Positions 43,363 to 54,807 of a DNA stretch of 64,000 bases are shown here, piece after piece. The stretch comes from Billgrantia azerbaijanica. GTDB taxonomy: Bacteria > Pseudomonadota > Gammaproteobacteria > Pseudomonadales > Halomonadaceae. Below the pieces are notes generated by a model, which made no database searches, was not told the origin of the DNA, and saw only the letters and a program-made list of their open reading frames with translations. Where the stretch lies: positions 21,879 to 85,878 of the forward strand of contig SBLD01000015.1 in NCBI GenBank assembly GCA_004551485.1. Direction: 5' to 3'. Position 1 is the stretch's first letter, and each line of letters opens with the position of its first letter. The translations under genes were made by a program, and so were the position numbers.

Positions 43363-45546
43363 TCAGGCACCGTCGCCCTGCGCCGCCTGGATGGCGGTCA
43401 GCGCGATGGTGTAGACGATGTCGTCGACCAGCGCACCCCGCGAGAGGTCGTTCACCGGCTTGTTGAGACCCTGCAGCATGGGCCCCACGCTCACCACCCG
43501 CGCACTGCGTTGCACCGCCTTGTAGGTGGTGTTGCCGGTGTTGAGGTCGGGGAACACGAACACCGTGGCGCGCCCGGCCACCGGCGAGTCCGGCGCCTTC
43601 TGGCGGCCCACGCTCTCGATGGCCGCGGCGTCGTACTGCAACGGGCCGTCGATCAACAGCTCCGGCGCCCGCTCGCGGGCCAGCCGCGTGGCCTGGCGCA
43701 CCTTGTCCACGTCGGCGCCGCTGCCCGACTCCCCGGTGGAGTAGCTGATCATCGCCACCCGCGGCTCGATGCCGAAGGCCTGGGCGGAGCGCGCGCTCTG
43801 CAGGGCGATCTCGGCCAGCGTCTCGGCGTCCGGGTCGGGGTTCACCGCGCAGTCGCCGTAGACCACCACCTGCTCGGGCAACAGCATGAAGAAGATCGAC
43901 GATACCTGGCGATAGCCGGGCGCCGTCTTGATCAACTGGAAGGCCGGGCGCACCGTGTTGGCGGTGGTGTGCACGGCGCCGGAGACCAGGCCGTCGACCT
44001 CGTCCAGTGCCAGCATCATGGTGCCGAGCACCACCGTGTCCTGCAGCTGCGCCTCGGCGGTGAGCGCGTTCAGCTTGCCCCGGCGTCGCCCCACCATGGG
44101 CGCGATGTAGCGGTCGCGGATGCGGTCGGGGTCGATGATCTCCAGGCCTTCGGGCAGGTCGATGCCGCGGTTCCTTGCCACCTCCTCGATCTCCTCGCGC
44201 CTGCCGAGCAGTACGCAACGGGCGAGGCCGCGGCGCTGGCAGATGGCGGCCGCCTCCACGGTGCGCGGCTCGCTGCCCTCGGGCAGGATGATGCGCTTGT
44301 CGGCGGCCTGGGCCAGCTTGACCAGCTGATGGCGGAAGGCCGACGGCGAGAGGCGGTCGGGGTAGCCGCGGCTGAGGTTCTCCGCGAGCCACTCGAGATC
44401 GATGTGCCCGGCCACGAAGCGCGTCACCTGCTCGGCGCGCTCCAGGTCGTCCATGGGGATGTCGTTGCCCATGGCGCCGAGGTTCTTGGCGGTGGTGAAG
44501 CTGTCGGTGTCCACGGCGAGCACCGGCATGCCGGTCTTCAGCGCCGGCCGGCACATCTCGACCATGTTGTCGTTGGGGATGTAGCCGTTGGTGAGCAGCA
44601 CGCCGGCCAGGGGCACGCCGTTCATGGTGGCGAGCGCCGAGGCGAGCACGATGTCGTCGCGGTCGCCCGAGGCGACGATCAGGCTGCCGGGGCGGAAGAC
44701 GTGCAGGGCGTTGGCGGCGCTGCGCGCGCACAGGCTCGTCGAGAGCACCCGGCGGCTGGCGGCCTCGCCCTCGTTGAGCAGGCGGGCGTCCAGCGCCCGG
44801 GCCACGTCGAGCACCCGCGGGGCGGTGAGGGCGGCGTGGTAGGGCACCACGCCGATCAGGTGGAAGCGGTCGGTGGCCAGCGTCGGCGAGTAGCGGCGTA
44901 GCGCGGCGAGCAGCGCCGCGTCGTGCAGCGGCCCGGGTGAGCCCGGGGCCAGCGCTGCGGTGGTCTCGGCGCCGGGCAGGTTGCGCATGCGCATCAGGAT
45001 GCAGCCCAGGGTGCGCGTCGAGCCGAGTCCGCCGAAGCTCTGGGCGTGCATGTCGAGCTGCTCGGCGAGCGCCTGCGGGTCCTCGCGGTCGCCGCTGCCC
45101 ACCAGGATGATCCGGGCGTTGAGCGCGTGGGCGAGCTGGGCGTTGAGCGCCGTGGCGTAGGTGCCGTGGGAGGTGGGTACCAGCCCCTCGACGACGATCA
45201 CGTCGGGAGCGCCGCCGTCGTGGCGGGCGATGGCCTGGTCGTGCAGCTCGATCACCTGCTCCATCAGCACGTCCTGGCGGTCGTGGCGCAGCAGGCGCTC
45301 CATGTCGGCCTGGGCCATGGGTTGCGGCGGGCGCAGACCGAGCGTGCCCGTCACCAGGGCGGTGGAGCGGTCCGCGCCGGGGCCGTTGAGCTCGTCCTGG
45401 CGGAACGGCTTGAGAAAGCCCGCCTTGAGGCCGATGGTGTCGAGCGCCTGGATCAGCCCCAGGCTCGCCGAGGTGAGGCCCACGCCCACGCTGGTGGGCA
45501 CCATCAGCAGGACCTGGGGATGCGGGGTGGCGTGGCGCGGCGTCAT
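43363..45546 (-). CDS. pta: Phosphate acetyltransferase
   Basis: 727 residues, close to the E. coli Pta length (about 714). It converts acetyl-CoA and phosphate to acetyl phosphate and CoA. Layout: a P-loop-like regulatory domain ([19 protein letters not shown], first 200 residues), a DRTGG domain, and the catalytic PTA domain from about residue 400 ([53 protein letters not shown]). The ATG at 45546 overlaps the ackA stop by four bases (ATGA); a frame reading on upstream only covers ackA. Order ackA-pta, transcribed as one unit. Confidence 0.95.
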   Translation of the reverse strand: MTPRHATPHPQVLLMVPTSVGVGLTSASLGLIQALDTIGLKAGFLKPFRQDELNGPGADRSTALVTGTLGLRPPQPMAQADMERLLRHDRQDVLMEQVIELHDQAIARHDGGAPDVIVVEGLVPTSHGTYATALNAQLAHALNARIILVGSGDREDPQALAEQLDMHAQSFGGLGSTRTLGCILMRMRNLPGAETTAALAPGSPGPLHDAALLAALRRYSPTLATDRFHLIGVVPYHAALTAPRVLDVARALDARLLNEGEAASRRVLSTSLCARSAANALHVFRPGSLIVASGDRDDIVLASALATMNGVPLAGVLLTNGYIPNDNMVEMCRPALKTGMPVLAVDTDSFTTAKNLGAMGNDIPMDDLERAEQVTRFVAGHIDLEWLAENLSRGYPDRLSPSAFRHQLVKLAQAADKRIILPEGSEPRTVEAAAICQRRGLARCVLLGRREEIEEVARNRGIDLPEGLEIIDPDRIRDRYIAPMVGRRRGKLNALTAEAQLQDTVVLGTMMLALDEVDGLVSGAVHTTANTVRPAFQLIKTAPGYRQVSSIFFMLLPEQVVVYGDCAVNPDPDAETLAEIALQSARSAQAFGIEPRVAMISYSTGESGSGADVDKVRQATRLARERAPELLIDGPLQYDAAAIESVGRQKAPDSPVAGRATVFVFPDLNTGNTTYKAVQRSARVVSVGPMLQGLNKPVNDLSRGALVDDIVYTIALTAIQAAQGDGA

Positions 45547-46718
45547 GCGTGGCGCTCCTCGATCAGTTGGCGGGTTTCCAGGGCGATGCGGCCCTCCTCG
45601 TCGGTGGGGATCACCCACAGCTGCGGCCCGCCGGCATCGATGCGCCCCTCGCGACCGTGCGCCGTTGCGGCGTTGGTGGCCGTGTCCAGGACGAGCCCGA
45701 AGTGCGGCAGCGCTGCGACCACCCGCTCGCGCACCCGGGGCGCGTTCTCGCCGATGCCGCCGGTGAAGACGATGCCGTCGAGGCGGGGAAGGGCGCAGGA
45801 GAGGGCGGCCAGCGACTTGGCCACCCGGTAGCAGAACACCTCGATGGCCAGTGCCGCCCCGGCATGGCCCTCGGCGGCGGCCTGCTCCAGCGTGCGCATG
45901 TCGTTGGAGAGCCCCGAGAGGCCCAGGAGCCCGCTGTCGCGGTTGAGCACCCGGTCGATCTCGGCCAGCGTCCAGCCGAGCTGGCGCGCCAGGTGGGCGT
46001 GCAGGCCGGGGTCGACGTCGCCGCTGCGCGTGCCCATCACCAGGCCCTCCAGCGGGGTGAGGCCCATGCTGGTGTCGCGGCTCTTGCCCTGCCACACGGC
46101 GCAGGTGGAGCAGCCGTTGCCGAGGTGGGCGGTCAACCAGCCGCCCTGGATGCCGGCCAGCGCATCGGCGCGAGCGCTGACGTGGGCGTGGCTGGTGCCG
46201 TGGAAGCCATAGCGGCGAATGCCGTGGTCGCGATAGAGCGCCTCCGGCAGCGCATAGCGGTAGGCGTGCGGTGGCAGGCTCTGGTGGAAGGCGGTGTCGA
46301 ACACCGCTACCTGGGGCAGGTCGGGGAAGAGCGCTCGGGTGGCCTTCACGCCCTCGAGGTTGGCCGGGTTGTGCAGCGGGGCGAGCGCCTCGGTGGCCTC
46401 GATCGCCGCCACCACGTCATCGTCGATCAGGACGGCACGGGTGAAGCGCTCGCCGCCGTGGACGATGCGGTGGCCCACGGCGACGGGGTGCTGGCCCTCC
46501 AGGCAACCGAGGATGGCCTCCAGGGCCGTCGCAGGGTCGGCCTCGGGCAGCGAGCGGGTAAAGGTCTCGCCGCCACTGTCGGTCCCCCTGAGGCGCGCGC
46601 CGGGACTGCCCAGGCGCTCGGCCAGGCCGGCCAGGCGCGGCGTGTCGGGCGAGTCGGAAACGAGTGCGTACTTGATCGAGGAAGAACCGCAGTTGATGAC
46701 CAGTACCGGGGCGTGCAT
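45543..46718 (-). CDS. ackA: Acetate kinase
   Basis: 391 residues. Converts acetyl phosphate and ADP to acetate and ATP (or the reverse). Signatures: [14 protein letters not shown] at the N-terminus, [14 protein letters not shown] and [11 protein letters not shown] (nucleotide and phosphate loops), [23 protein letters not shown], and [19 protein letters not shown] at 46718 has AGGGAG at 6 bases. First gene of the ackA-pta pair, behind a palindrome TAGAC-N4-GTCTA 27-40 bases upstream of the ATG that may be an operator. Confidence 0.95.
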   Translation of the reverse strand: MHAPVLVINCGSSSIKYALVSDSPDTPRLAGLAERLGSPGARLRGTDSGGETFTRSLPEADPATALEAILGCLEGQHPVAVGHRIVHGGERFTRAVLIDDDVVAAIEATEALAPLHNPANLEGVKATRALFPDLPQVAVFDTAFHQSLPPHAYRYALPEALYRDHGIRRYGFHGTSHAHVSARADALAGIQGGWLTAHLGNGCSTCAVWQGKSRDTSMGLTPLEGLVMGTRSGDVDPGLHAHLARQLGWTLAEIDRVLNRDSGLLGLSGLSNDMRTLEQAAAEGHAGAALAIEVFCYRVAKSLAALSCALPRLDGIVFTGGIGENAPRVRERVVAALPHFGLVLDTATNAATAHGREGRIDAGGPQLWVIPTDEEGRIALETRQLIEERHA

Positions 46719-46744
46719 CGAGACTCCCTGAGGATGAGGAAAAT

Positions 46745-46758
46745 TAGACGTTAGTCTA
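46745..46758. promoter_or_regulatory. Palindrome TAGAC-GTTA-GTCTA upstream of ackA
   Basis: Perfect 5-base arms around 4 bases, 27-40 bases before the ackA ATG. The arms resemble TAGAC-type half-sites bound by several TetR-family repressors. No regulator gene is adjacent. Confidence 0.4.
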
Positions 46759-46815
46759 CCACGACGCTTCCTCTTGCCACCGCTCCGCGACTGTACCAAA
46801 CTGGAATTGCACAGG

Positions 46816-46830
46816 GGAAACACTGTTTCC
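46816..46830. promoter_or_regulatory. Palindrome GGAAACA-C-TGTTTCC before the barrel gene
   Basis: Perfect 7-base arms around one base, 17-31 bases upstream of the start codon and just before its ribosome site. Could be an operator or an mRNA hairpin limiting translation. Confidence 0.45.
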
Positions 46831-46846
46831 TAATTGGAGGTGCACC

Positions 46847-47350
46847 ATGAAAGCCTTCGTGATTTCCGCGGCTTCCGCGACCCTGCTGGTGGCCGGTGCC
46901 GTGGCCACCTCGGCCCAGGCCCAGCAGGCCTTCTATCCGCGCACCTATGTCGGTGGCGATGCCCTGTTCTGGGAGCTCGACCCGGACGGCGGGACTTCCC
47001 GCGACGACATCGGCCTGCGCCTCAGCGGCGGCATGCAGTTCAGCGATTTCTTCGCCGTGGAGGGCCACCTCGGCACCGACGGCTCGGACGGCCCCGTCGA
47101 GCTGGACTACCTCGCCGGCGCCTACGCCAAGGGCATCCTTCCGGTCGGCCAGCAGTTCCGCCTCTACGGCCTGGCCGGCTTCACCGAGGTGGACTTCGAT
47201 GTCGACCGGGAGAGCGACTTCTCCTACGGTGCCGGCGCCGAGTTCGACGTGGCCCCCAACCTGGCCGTCGGCGCCGACTACATGCGCTACCTCGACAAGT
47301 CCCACGCCACCTTCGACGCCGCCAGCGTCGGCGTGCGCTATCGGTTCTGA
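46847..47350 (+). CDS. Small outer-membrane beta-barrel protein
   Basis: 167 residues: signal peptide (AASATLLVAGAVATSAQAQ) and about eight alternating beta-strands ending in VGVRYRF, the terminal aromatic that targets barrels to the Bam machinery. The pattern (YVGGDALFWELD, LAGAYAKGILP, FSYGAGAEFDVAP) is that of OmpA-like/Opr-type small barrels with porin or adhesion roles. The charge is acidic, as usual in halophiles. The ATG at 46847 follows GGAGGTG at 5 bases, downstream of a perfect 15-base palindrome. Divergent from ackA; a GC-rich hairpin after the stop probably ends the transcript. Confidence 0.88.
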   Translation: MKAFVISAASATLLVAGAVATSAQAQQAFYPRTYVGGDALFWELDPDGGTSRDDIGLRLSGGMQFSDFFAVEGHLGTDGSDGPVELDYLAGAYAKGILPVGQQFRLYGLAGFTEVDFDVDRESDFSYGAGAEFDVAPNLAVGADYMRYLDKSHATFDAASVGVRYRF

Positions 47351-47373
47351 TCCTGCCTCTCGCATCGCTTCTT

Positions 47374-47398
47374 CGCCCCGCCGCCCGGCGGCGGGGCG
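47374..47398 (+). terminator. GC-rich hairpin after the barrel gene
   Basis: CGCCCCGCCG and CGGCGGGGCG arms, very short loop, 23 bases after the stop. Followed by CTTGTG, not a clean T-run. Confidence 0.5.
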
Positions 47399-47515
47399 CT
47401 TGTGCGCCTCATCATCAACGTTTCTTGACTCTCATGATGAACTGTCTTAATCGTGTGAGAGGGTAGTGAGCAGTTGGTAATAATGGACGTTACGCCCTCC
47501 AGGACGAAGGCCCCG

Positions 47516-48733
47516 ATGCCGTACCACTCTGCACCAGAAGATTCCTACACCATCGCCATTCAGCCTATCTGCAATGAAAAGATGGAGCACGTGGCCGATG
47601 AACTGCTCTATCGCGCCTCCGCCGCCAGCGACGTGGCCATTATCGAGAATGCCGAAGAAGCCACGGCCCGGGCCTGCGCCGTAGCCTTCTACGAGATGGG
47701 CATCGATCAGCTGAGTCATCAGCGTCTGATGTTCGTCAACGCGCCCCAGGGATGGCTGCTGAGACCCGAGCTGTCCCCACTGCCGCCCGAGCGTGTCGTC
47801 ATCGAGATCCTCGAGGATGTCGTCGCCTCCACCGAAGTGCGGGAGTCCATTCGTCAACTGCGTCGTCGCGGTTACCGCATTGCCTTGGACGATTTCGTCC
47901 TCACTTCCCAGAATGAGTGTCTGGTCGCTTTGGCCGACATCATCAAGATCGATATTCGTCATCCTCCCGACCCGCAAGCGCTGGCATTGTTTCACCGCAG
48001 CGGTGCGGTGCTGCTCGCCGAGCGTATCGAGACCCACGAGCAGTTCGAGGCCTACCTGGCGAAGGGGTTTTCGCGCTTTCAGGGTTTTTACCTCTCGCGG
48101 CCGCAGGTGGTGGCTACGCCGAATCAACGCCGTTCATGCAACCAGGCGGCCCAGCTCAAGCTGTTCGAGGAGATATTTCGAGACGATTTCAACGTTCGGG
48201 CCATCATCAAACTCGTCAGTCAGGACCCCTATCTGGTCGCCGCCCTATTCCGACGCGCCAACTCCCCCTTCTTCCAGCGGTGTGTGCCCGCCAGCAACCT
48301 CGAACAGTGCATCACGCGCTTGGGAATGCTCGAGCTGCGCACCCTGGTTGCCACGCTGCTGCTGGCAAGAAATGGACCGGCCAGCCGCCTTGCCCTGCTG
48401 GAGGCCCTGACGCGCAGCTTCATGTGCGGGCAACTCGCCAAGCAGGAACCGAAGCTGGACCCGATGGAAGGTCTGACCATCGGCTTCTTCTCCATGATGG
48501 ATACCCTGCTCGGCCTGCCGCTTGACGAGATCCTCACGGAGGTCCGGCTCAGTCACAGCGCCACCGCTGCACTGCTCCATGGCCAAGGACCCTGGAGCCA
48601 GATTCTGGACTTGGTCTGCAGCGAATCCGGCTCAAGCGCACCAACGGAGGCGATGGAAGCCAGCCTCATTCGGCATCGTCTGGCGGCCGCCACCCGTGCA
48701 CGCGAACTCCTCGATGGGGTAAGCCAGAACTGA
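47516..48733 (+). CDS. EAL-HDOD signalling protein (YuxH-like)
   Basis: About 405 residues. N-terminal EAL-type domain (about 10-200): IAIQPICNEKME, ADELLYRA, VIEILEDV, LDDFVLTSQ, IIKIDI, LLAERIETHEQ and FQGFYLSRP correspond to the phosphodiesterase motifs; several metal residues are kept but the DDFGxG loop is changed to DDFVLTS, so catalysis is doubtful. C-terminal HDOD domain (about 210-390) follows: FNVRAIIKLVSQDPYLVAALFRRANSP and LGMLELRTLVATLLLA. Such proteins usually act as regulators in chemotaxis, biofilm or stress responses. The ATG at 47516 (AAGG at 5 bases) is preferred; an in-frame ATG lies at 47483. Its stop is 32 bases from that of the convergent Card1-like gene. Confidence 0.88.
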   Translation: MPYHSAPEDSYTIAIQPICNEKMEHVADELLYRASAASDVAIIENAEEATARACAVAFYEMGIDQLSHQRLMFVNAPQGWLLRPELSPLPPERVVIEILEDVVASTEVRESIRQLRRRGYRIALDDFVLTSQNECLVALADIIKIDIRHPPDPQALALFHRSGAVLLAERIETHEQFEAYLAKGFSRFQGFYLSRPQVVATPNQRRSCNQAAQLKLFEEIFRDDFNVRAIIKLVSQDPYLVAALFRRANSPFFQRCVPASNLEQCITRLGMLELRTLVATLLLARNGPASRLALLEALTRSFMCGQLAKQEPKLDPMEGLTIGFFSMMDTLLGLPLDEILTEVRLSHSATAALLHGQGPWSQILDLVCSESGSSAPTEAMEASLIRHRLAAATRARELLDGVSQN

Positions 48734-48765
48734 TCGATGCTCACGAGGCCTCCGCCGATGAGCGC

Positions 48766-49929
48766 TCAGGTCTCGGGCCAGCGTCCCCCCTCCCGCCATT
48801 GACGCAGGTCGACGGCGAGCCGCTTCAGCTCGGCGCCCTCGCGCACCGGGATGGCGAGCCGTCGCGCGCTGTCGCGAAGGCGGCCCAGCGGCCGGGCGCT
48901 CAGCAGGGCACGGGTGGCGGCCATGCCCTCGGTGTGTTCGACCAGCGCGTGCAGGGCGTGCTGCGCCTGTCCGTCGTCGTCCGCGCCGGGCGTCAGGCAG
49001 GCGACGACGAGCAACTGGTTGCGGTGCACCACCAGGCAGCCGAAGACCGCCGGGGCCTCGTTGTGGCGACCGCTCAGGTCGAGCACATGGGCCAGGCAGT
49101 GCGCCTCGAGCCCGGCGTCGCAGGCCTCGAGCCAGGCCTGTTCGGCGAGCCATGCGCCGCTCAGGTAGTCGGCGCCCCCAGGCGTGGGGACGGCGACCGC
49201 GCGGGGCGCGTCGCCCGACCAGGCGATCACCCCGGCAGCGTCGAGCTGTCGCAGCAGCTCGGTGTCGGGAAAGGCGGGCGTGCGGGCGAGTTCGCCGGCT
49301 CCGCACTGCGCGACACCGGCCAGCTCGGCGAGCAGCTCGCCGCAGTGGTCGGCGTGGTGGGCCAGGTAGCGGGTCAGCGGGCGGCGCCCCTCGGCGGCGG
49401 CCCGCCACGAGCGGCCGTCGGAGCGTGCCTTGATGCGCTTGCGCCCGTTGGCCAGCAGGAAGAGGTCGGCATCGAGCAGCGGCTCGATGGCGCTGGCCGC
49501 GAGGGAGGCGGGGTTGAGCTCGGGCCCCAGGCGGTAGAGCGCCCCGGCCGCGACGTCGACGTGCAGCCAGTCGGCGCGGCAGCGGTGCAGCGCGTGCTGG
49601 ATGAGCAGGGCGGAGAGCCGCGAGGTTCCGGCCAGGTCGTAGGTGATGGTGAGGTCGGGATCCTCGGCCTGCTCGCGGCGCAGCGCTGTGGCGAGTTCGC
49701 CGGCGAAGGCGCTCACCCGTGCCGGTTCCCGGGCCGGCGGCAGGTCGCCGCGGATGCGGATGTCGCCGGTATCGGGCAGCTCGTGGGTGAGCAGGATGCG
49801 CAGTCGTTCGGCGAGCGACAGGCGGTGCTCGGGAACGATCAGCAGCACCCGCTGTGGACGCAGCTGCAGCAGGGGGATCAGGCTGATCTCGGGGCGCTCG
49901 CTTACCAGTGCGACATGCAGATGGGGCAT
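48766..49929 (-). CDS. Card1/DUF1887-family protein with degenerate nuclease site
   Basis: 387 residues. Aligns by eye over its whole length with the DUF1887 family (Vibrio VC1899 and the CRISPR nuclease Card1/Can2): a CARF-like Rossmann start (HVALVSERPEISLIPLL), the sensory loop TYDLAGTSRLSALLI (about 96), the GAWLAEQAWLE helix (258) and the end RALLSARPLGR-LRDSARR and LAVDLRQW (340-378). In active relatives the nuclease core reads NELDV...ECKT; here it is NEAPAV (290-295) and ACLT (310-313), so the Asp, Glu and Lys of the PD-(D/E)xK site are all missing. No CRISPR or cas gene is in the window. ATG at 49929; ribosome site GAGG within GGTTCC is weak. Confidence 0.75.
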   Translation of the reverse strand: MPHLHVALVSERPEISLIPLLQLRPQRVLLIVPEHRLSLAERLRILLTHELPDTGDIRIRGDLPPAREPARVSAFAGELATALRREQAEDPDLTITYDLAGTSRLSALLIQHALHRCRADWLHVDVAAGALYRLGPELNPASLAASAIEPLLDADLFLLANGRKRIKARSDGRSWRAAAEGRRPLTRYLAHHADHCGELLAELAGVAQCGAGELARTPAFPDTELLRQLDAAGVIAWSGDAPRAVAVPTPGGADYLSGAWLAEQAWLEACDAGLEAHCLAHVLDLSGRHNEAPAVFGCLVVHRNQLLVVACLTPGADDDGQAQHALHALVEHTEGMAATRALLSARPLGRLRDSARRLAIPVREGAELKRLAVDLRQWREGGRWPET

Positions 49930-50010
49930 GGCCTGGTTCCTCTTGCCGGTGGCCTTGACCCATCCAGCCTACCTCTCGCCGCGTCTTCCTGTCGTCCCCG
50001 ACGGGCCGAC

Positions 50011-50032
50011 GAGCGGCGAAAAAAGGCCGCTC
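50011..50032. terminator. Possible hairpin GAGCGGC-N8-GCCGCTC
   Basis: Seven-base arms around GAAAAAAG, downstream of the lipid kinase gene (minus strand) and upstream of the Card1-like gene. No T-run after the stem, so termination is uncertain. Confidence 0.3.
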
Positions 50033-50118
50033 ATTTGATCGGCGTCGCGATCAGCACGCGATGGCAAGGCTGTCGTGCACCCCGTTCCCGGCACGGGAAG
50101 GCCCCGCTGGTCGTCCGC

Positions 50119-50979
50119 TCAGCGCTCGCCGGCGATGACCTCAAGCGATGCGGGGTCGGCATGAAAATCCAGCGCGGCGAAGCGGCCCAGCGTCTCGCCA
50201 TCGGCGGTGACCAGGTGGCGGCGGGACAGCCGCAGCCGGCATTCGGTGAGATCGAGATGCACGACGGCATCGTCATGGCGGGGTGGGACGCCGGTGAGCC
50301 TGGTGATCACGAAGGCGCGCATCAACTGCCACCAGGGACGCGGTCGCACGGCGACCACCGTCAGCTTGCCGTCGTGGGGCGACGCCTCGGGGATGCGTTG
50401 CCCGCCACCGAAGTAGGCGCCGGAGGCGACGGCGATGGAGAGCCAACGGCCCGTGACACGACCGTCGGCGTGGTGAATCTCCGCCTTGAAGCCGCGGCGC
50501 AGGCCCATCTGCCGCATCAGCACCGCCAGGTAGCTGAAGCGTCCCAGGTAGCGCTTGAGACGGGGCGAGGCCTGGGTGACGGGCAGGGTGCCCAGGCCAA
50601 CGTGCACCACGTTCAGGAACAGCGCGTCGTTGACCCGGGCCACGTCGATCCGCCGCGCCGGCGCGGCGGCCATCAGGCGGCACAGGGCAGCGGGGTCGGC
50701 GGGCAGGTCGAGGTTGCGGGCGAAGTCGTTGGCGGTGCCCGAGGGCAGGATGCCCAGCGTGGCGCCGCGTGCCAGACAGCCCCGGGCCGCCTGGCTCACC
50801 GTGCCGTCGCCGCCGGCAACCAGCACGCGGTCGCTGGGCGCGATCGCGTCCTCCCAGCCATCGTCGAGGCAGCGGATCTCCAGGTCGTGCAGGCCGGCAT
50901 GCGCCAGGCAGCGCTGCCAGTAGCCCCGCTGCTTCGCGCCGTTCCCTGCCTTCGCGTTGGCGATCAGCCAGTGCCGCAT
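50119..50979 (-). CDS. Diacylglycerol/sphingosine-kinase-type lipid kinase
   Basis: 286 residues. N-terminal DAGK catalytic domain with VLVAGGDGTVSQAARGC (GGDGT nucleotide loop, about 52-57), and ATLGILPSGTANDFARNL carrying the conserved GTxNDFA that contacts nucleotide and substrate. The C-terminal beta-sandwich has GLGTLPVTQ and AVASGAYFGGGQRIPEASPHDG. YegS-like enzymes phosphorylate phosphatidylglycerol or diacylglycerol-type lipids; substrate is not decidable. The ATG at 50979 has GAGGAAG at 7 bases; a longer frame upstream is not family-like. On the same strand as the Card1-like gene 189 bases downstream. Confidence 0.9.
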   Translation of the reverse strand: MRHWLIANAKAGNGAKQRGYWQRCLAHAGLHDLEIRCLDDGWEDAIAPSDRVLVAGGDGTVSQAARGCLARGATLGILPSGTANDFARNLDLPADPAALCRLMAAAPARRIDVARVNDALFLNVVHVGLGTLPVTQASPRLKRYLGRFSYLAVLMRQMGLRRGFKAEIHHADGRVTGRWLSIAVASGAYFGGGQRIPEASPHDGKLTVVAVRPRPWWQLMRAFVITRLTGVPPRHDDAVVHLDLTECRLRLSRRHLVTADGETLGRFAALDFHADPASLEVIAGER

Positions 50980-51148
50980 GCCGTCTTCCTCTCTTCCTTG
51001 TACATCGCGATACTGGCTGCCGTGTACGTGATGGGAAGCGTGAACCACGGCGCAGCGATGTGCCAATCCACCCTGGCCATCGGTGTATTGGTCCCGGAGG
51101 CCATGTTGGCAGAGACCGTGCAGTTGTGGGGATAGGGGGAGCGACTCT

Positions 51149-52408
51149 CTATCCGTCATTCGCTGCTTCGTCCAGGGGGGTGTTGGCACCTACCGGTTTG
51201 CTGCCGAAGGTCACCCGATAGAGCCCCGCGTTGCCCCTATCGGAGGTGAAGTAGAGCGCATCATCCGGTGCGAAGGTGATGCCGGCGGGACGCGCCCAAC
51301 GCTGTCCTTGAGCGTTCTGGAAACCGCTCAGCAGTTCGCTGACCTCTCCCTGGCCCTGCTCGTCGAAAGTGATACCCACGATTCGCGGTTCGCGACGTGT
51401 CGCGGGATCTCCGGAGGCGCTGCCATCGGGCAGGGTCGCCCAACTGCCATGTATGGCGACCACCGCATCCAGTGCCAGGCCGCTGCCCTCGGGCAGGAAG
51501 TCCATGCCCAAGGGAGCACTGCGTGCCGGTAGGGTAGCAGCAGGGGCAGGAATGGTGTCCGCCGCTTGCGGGGACTCGCTGCTGGCGCAGTCGTCGCGCC
51601 GAAATTCGCCATCCACCCATTGGAACCACGGCATGCCGTGGAAGCTGCCTTCCTCGGCACGTACCAGCACTTCCGGGGGCTGTTCGTAACCCCAATGATC
51701 CGGGCCGTTGTTGGTGGCAAAGAGAACGCCCTCGTGATTCCAGGCCAGCCCAACCGGGTTGCGCAGACCGGTGGCATAGGGTTGCCATTGCGGCGAGTCG
51801 CCGCTTTCGTCGAGCACCATGATGCCACCGCGGCGATCGGCAAAATCGTAACTTCCTCCGATGAACTGATCCGAGCAGTTGCCTTGAATACCCAGGGAGA
51901 GGTAAATACGTCCTTCGGGTCCCTCTGCCAGTGTTCGAGTATTGTGCCCACTACCGCCCGGCAACTTGGCGACTTCCTTGAAGTCATCGGCCGAGAGGGA
52001 AGCGCCGGCGTGATAATCGGCCTTCAACAGGGCCGTGGTGGTGGCGACGTAGAGGTGGTCGCCGCGCTGTATCACGCTGTTTGGTACGTCTCCGATTTCG
52101 GCGAGCGTGGTGGCCTGGGCGTAGGGTGGGGCTGAACGGTAGATGCCGCCGCTTCTGCTGCCGATGAACATCTCGCCATCGAGCCCAATACTGATCATGC
52201 GTGGGGAGTCCAACGAGGCGACTTTCTCGACCTGAACGCCCTCGGGTGCCTGGAGTTGTTGATCGGTACCGGCGACCTCGATCGTCTGCAGGTCGCCATT
52301 CTCTTCCTGGGCGATGGCAGTGCCACAGACGACCAGCGCCAGTGTCAGCATGCCGAGTTGGGGGAAGGGGAGGGATTGGGGGGCAACAGAAGGGGAGCTG
52401 ACAGGCAT
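51149..52408 (-). CDS. PQQ-dependent sugar/sorbosone dehydrogenase-like secreted protein
   Basis: 419 residues with an N-terminal export signal (LGMLTLALVVCGTAIA) and a six-bladed beta-propeller of the soluble glucose dehydrogenase/sorbosone dehydrogenase family. Typical blade motifs: SPRMISIGLDGEMFIGSRSG, YVATTTALLKAD, GGSGHNTRTLAEGPEGRIYLSLG, YATGLRNPVGLAWNHEG, FATNNGPDHWGYEQPPE and PAGITFAPDDALYFTSDRG. Members oxidise aldoses with PQQ, but many have unknown substrates. The PQQ-binding residues cannot be confirmed by eye. The ATG at 52408 gives MPVSSPSVAPQ; an alternative start is possible. Stands alone; a hairpin separates it from thiC. Confidence 0.86.
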   Translation of the reverse strand: MPVSSPSVAPQSLPFPQLGMLTLALVVCGTAIAQEENGDLQTIEVAGTDQQLQAPEGVQVEKVASLDSPRMISIGLDGEMFIGSRSGGIYRSAPPYAQATTLAEIGDVPNSVIQRGDHLYVATTTALLKADYHAGASLSADDFKEVAKLPGGSGHNTRTLAEGPEGRIYLSLGIQGNCSDQFIGGSYDFADRRGGIMVLDESGDSPQWQPYATGLRNPVGLAWNHEGVLFATNNGPDHWGYEQPPEVLVRAEEGSFHGMPWFQWVDGEFRRDDCASSESPQAADTIPAPAATLPARSAPLGMDFLPEGSGLALDAVVAIHGSWATLPDGSASGDPATRREPRIVGITFDEQGQGEVSELLSGFQNAQGQRWARPAGITFAPDDALYFTSDRGNAGLYRVTFGSKPVGANTPLDEAANDG

Positions 52409-52573
52409 GGTTTCGACTCCTTGAAGCGAGTTCGTCCCGAACAGGGAGATGAGCTTCCGAGTGACCTCTCGGCCTGCGTACTACCGAAGTGTTTTGTCTC
52501 CCCAGTGTAGACAACCCTAAGGCGCTTCTTCGCGTCTTCCCGTTCTCGGTCGATGGTGCGGGACTTCCGGATA

Positions 52574-52601
52574 CGACAACGCCCCACGAGGGGCGTTGTC
52601 G
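52574..52601. terminator. Hairpin downstream of thiC
   Basis: CGACAACGCCCC and GGGGCGTTGTCG pair over 12 bases around ACGA, 39 bases past the thiC stop. Likely thiC terminator although no T-run follows. Confidence 0.6.
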
Positions 52602-52639
52602 ACGGCGATTGTCAAGCCGGTTTTCGGGAGGGCCGGGCG

Positions 52640-54719
<2,080 letters not shown>

Positions 54720-54807
54720 TGGTGGTCGGGTGATCCGGGGATCACCAGTGTGAGACTGCCCGCCGGCCTGACCAGGGCCAACGGGCGCTTGTCGATGGGG
54801 CCAGGGC

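Noticed and set aside
43363-46095. Longer phosphate acetyltransferase starting inside ackA
   Set aside because: The extra 180 codons are ackA read in another frame; the ATGA overlap and ribosome site define the true start at 45546.
48766-51000. CRISPR array or cas genes near the Card1-like gene
   Set aside because: No repeated spacers and no other cas-like gene; neighbours are EAL-HDOD, a lipid kinase and a sugar dehydrogenase.
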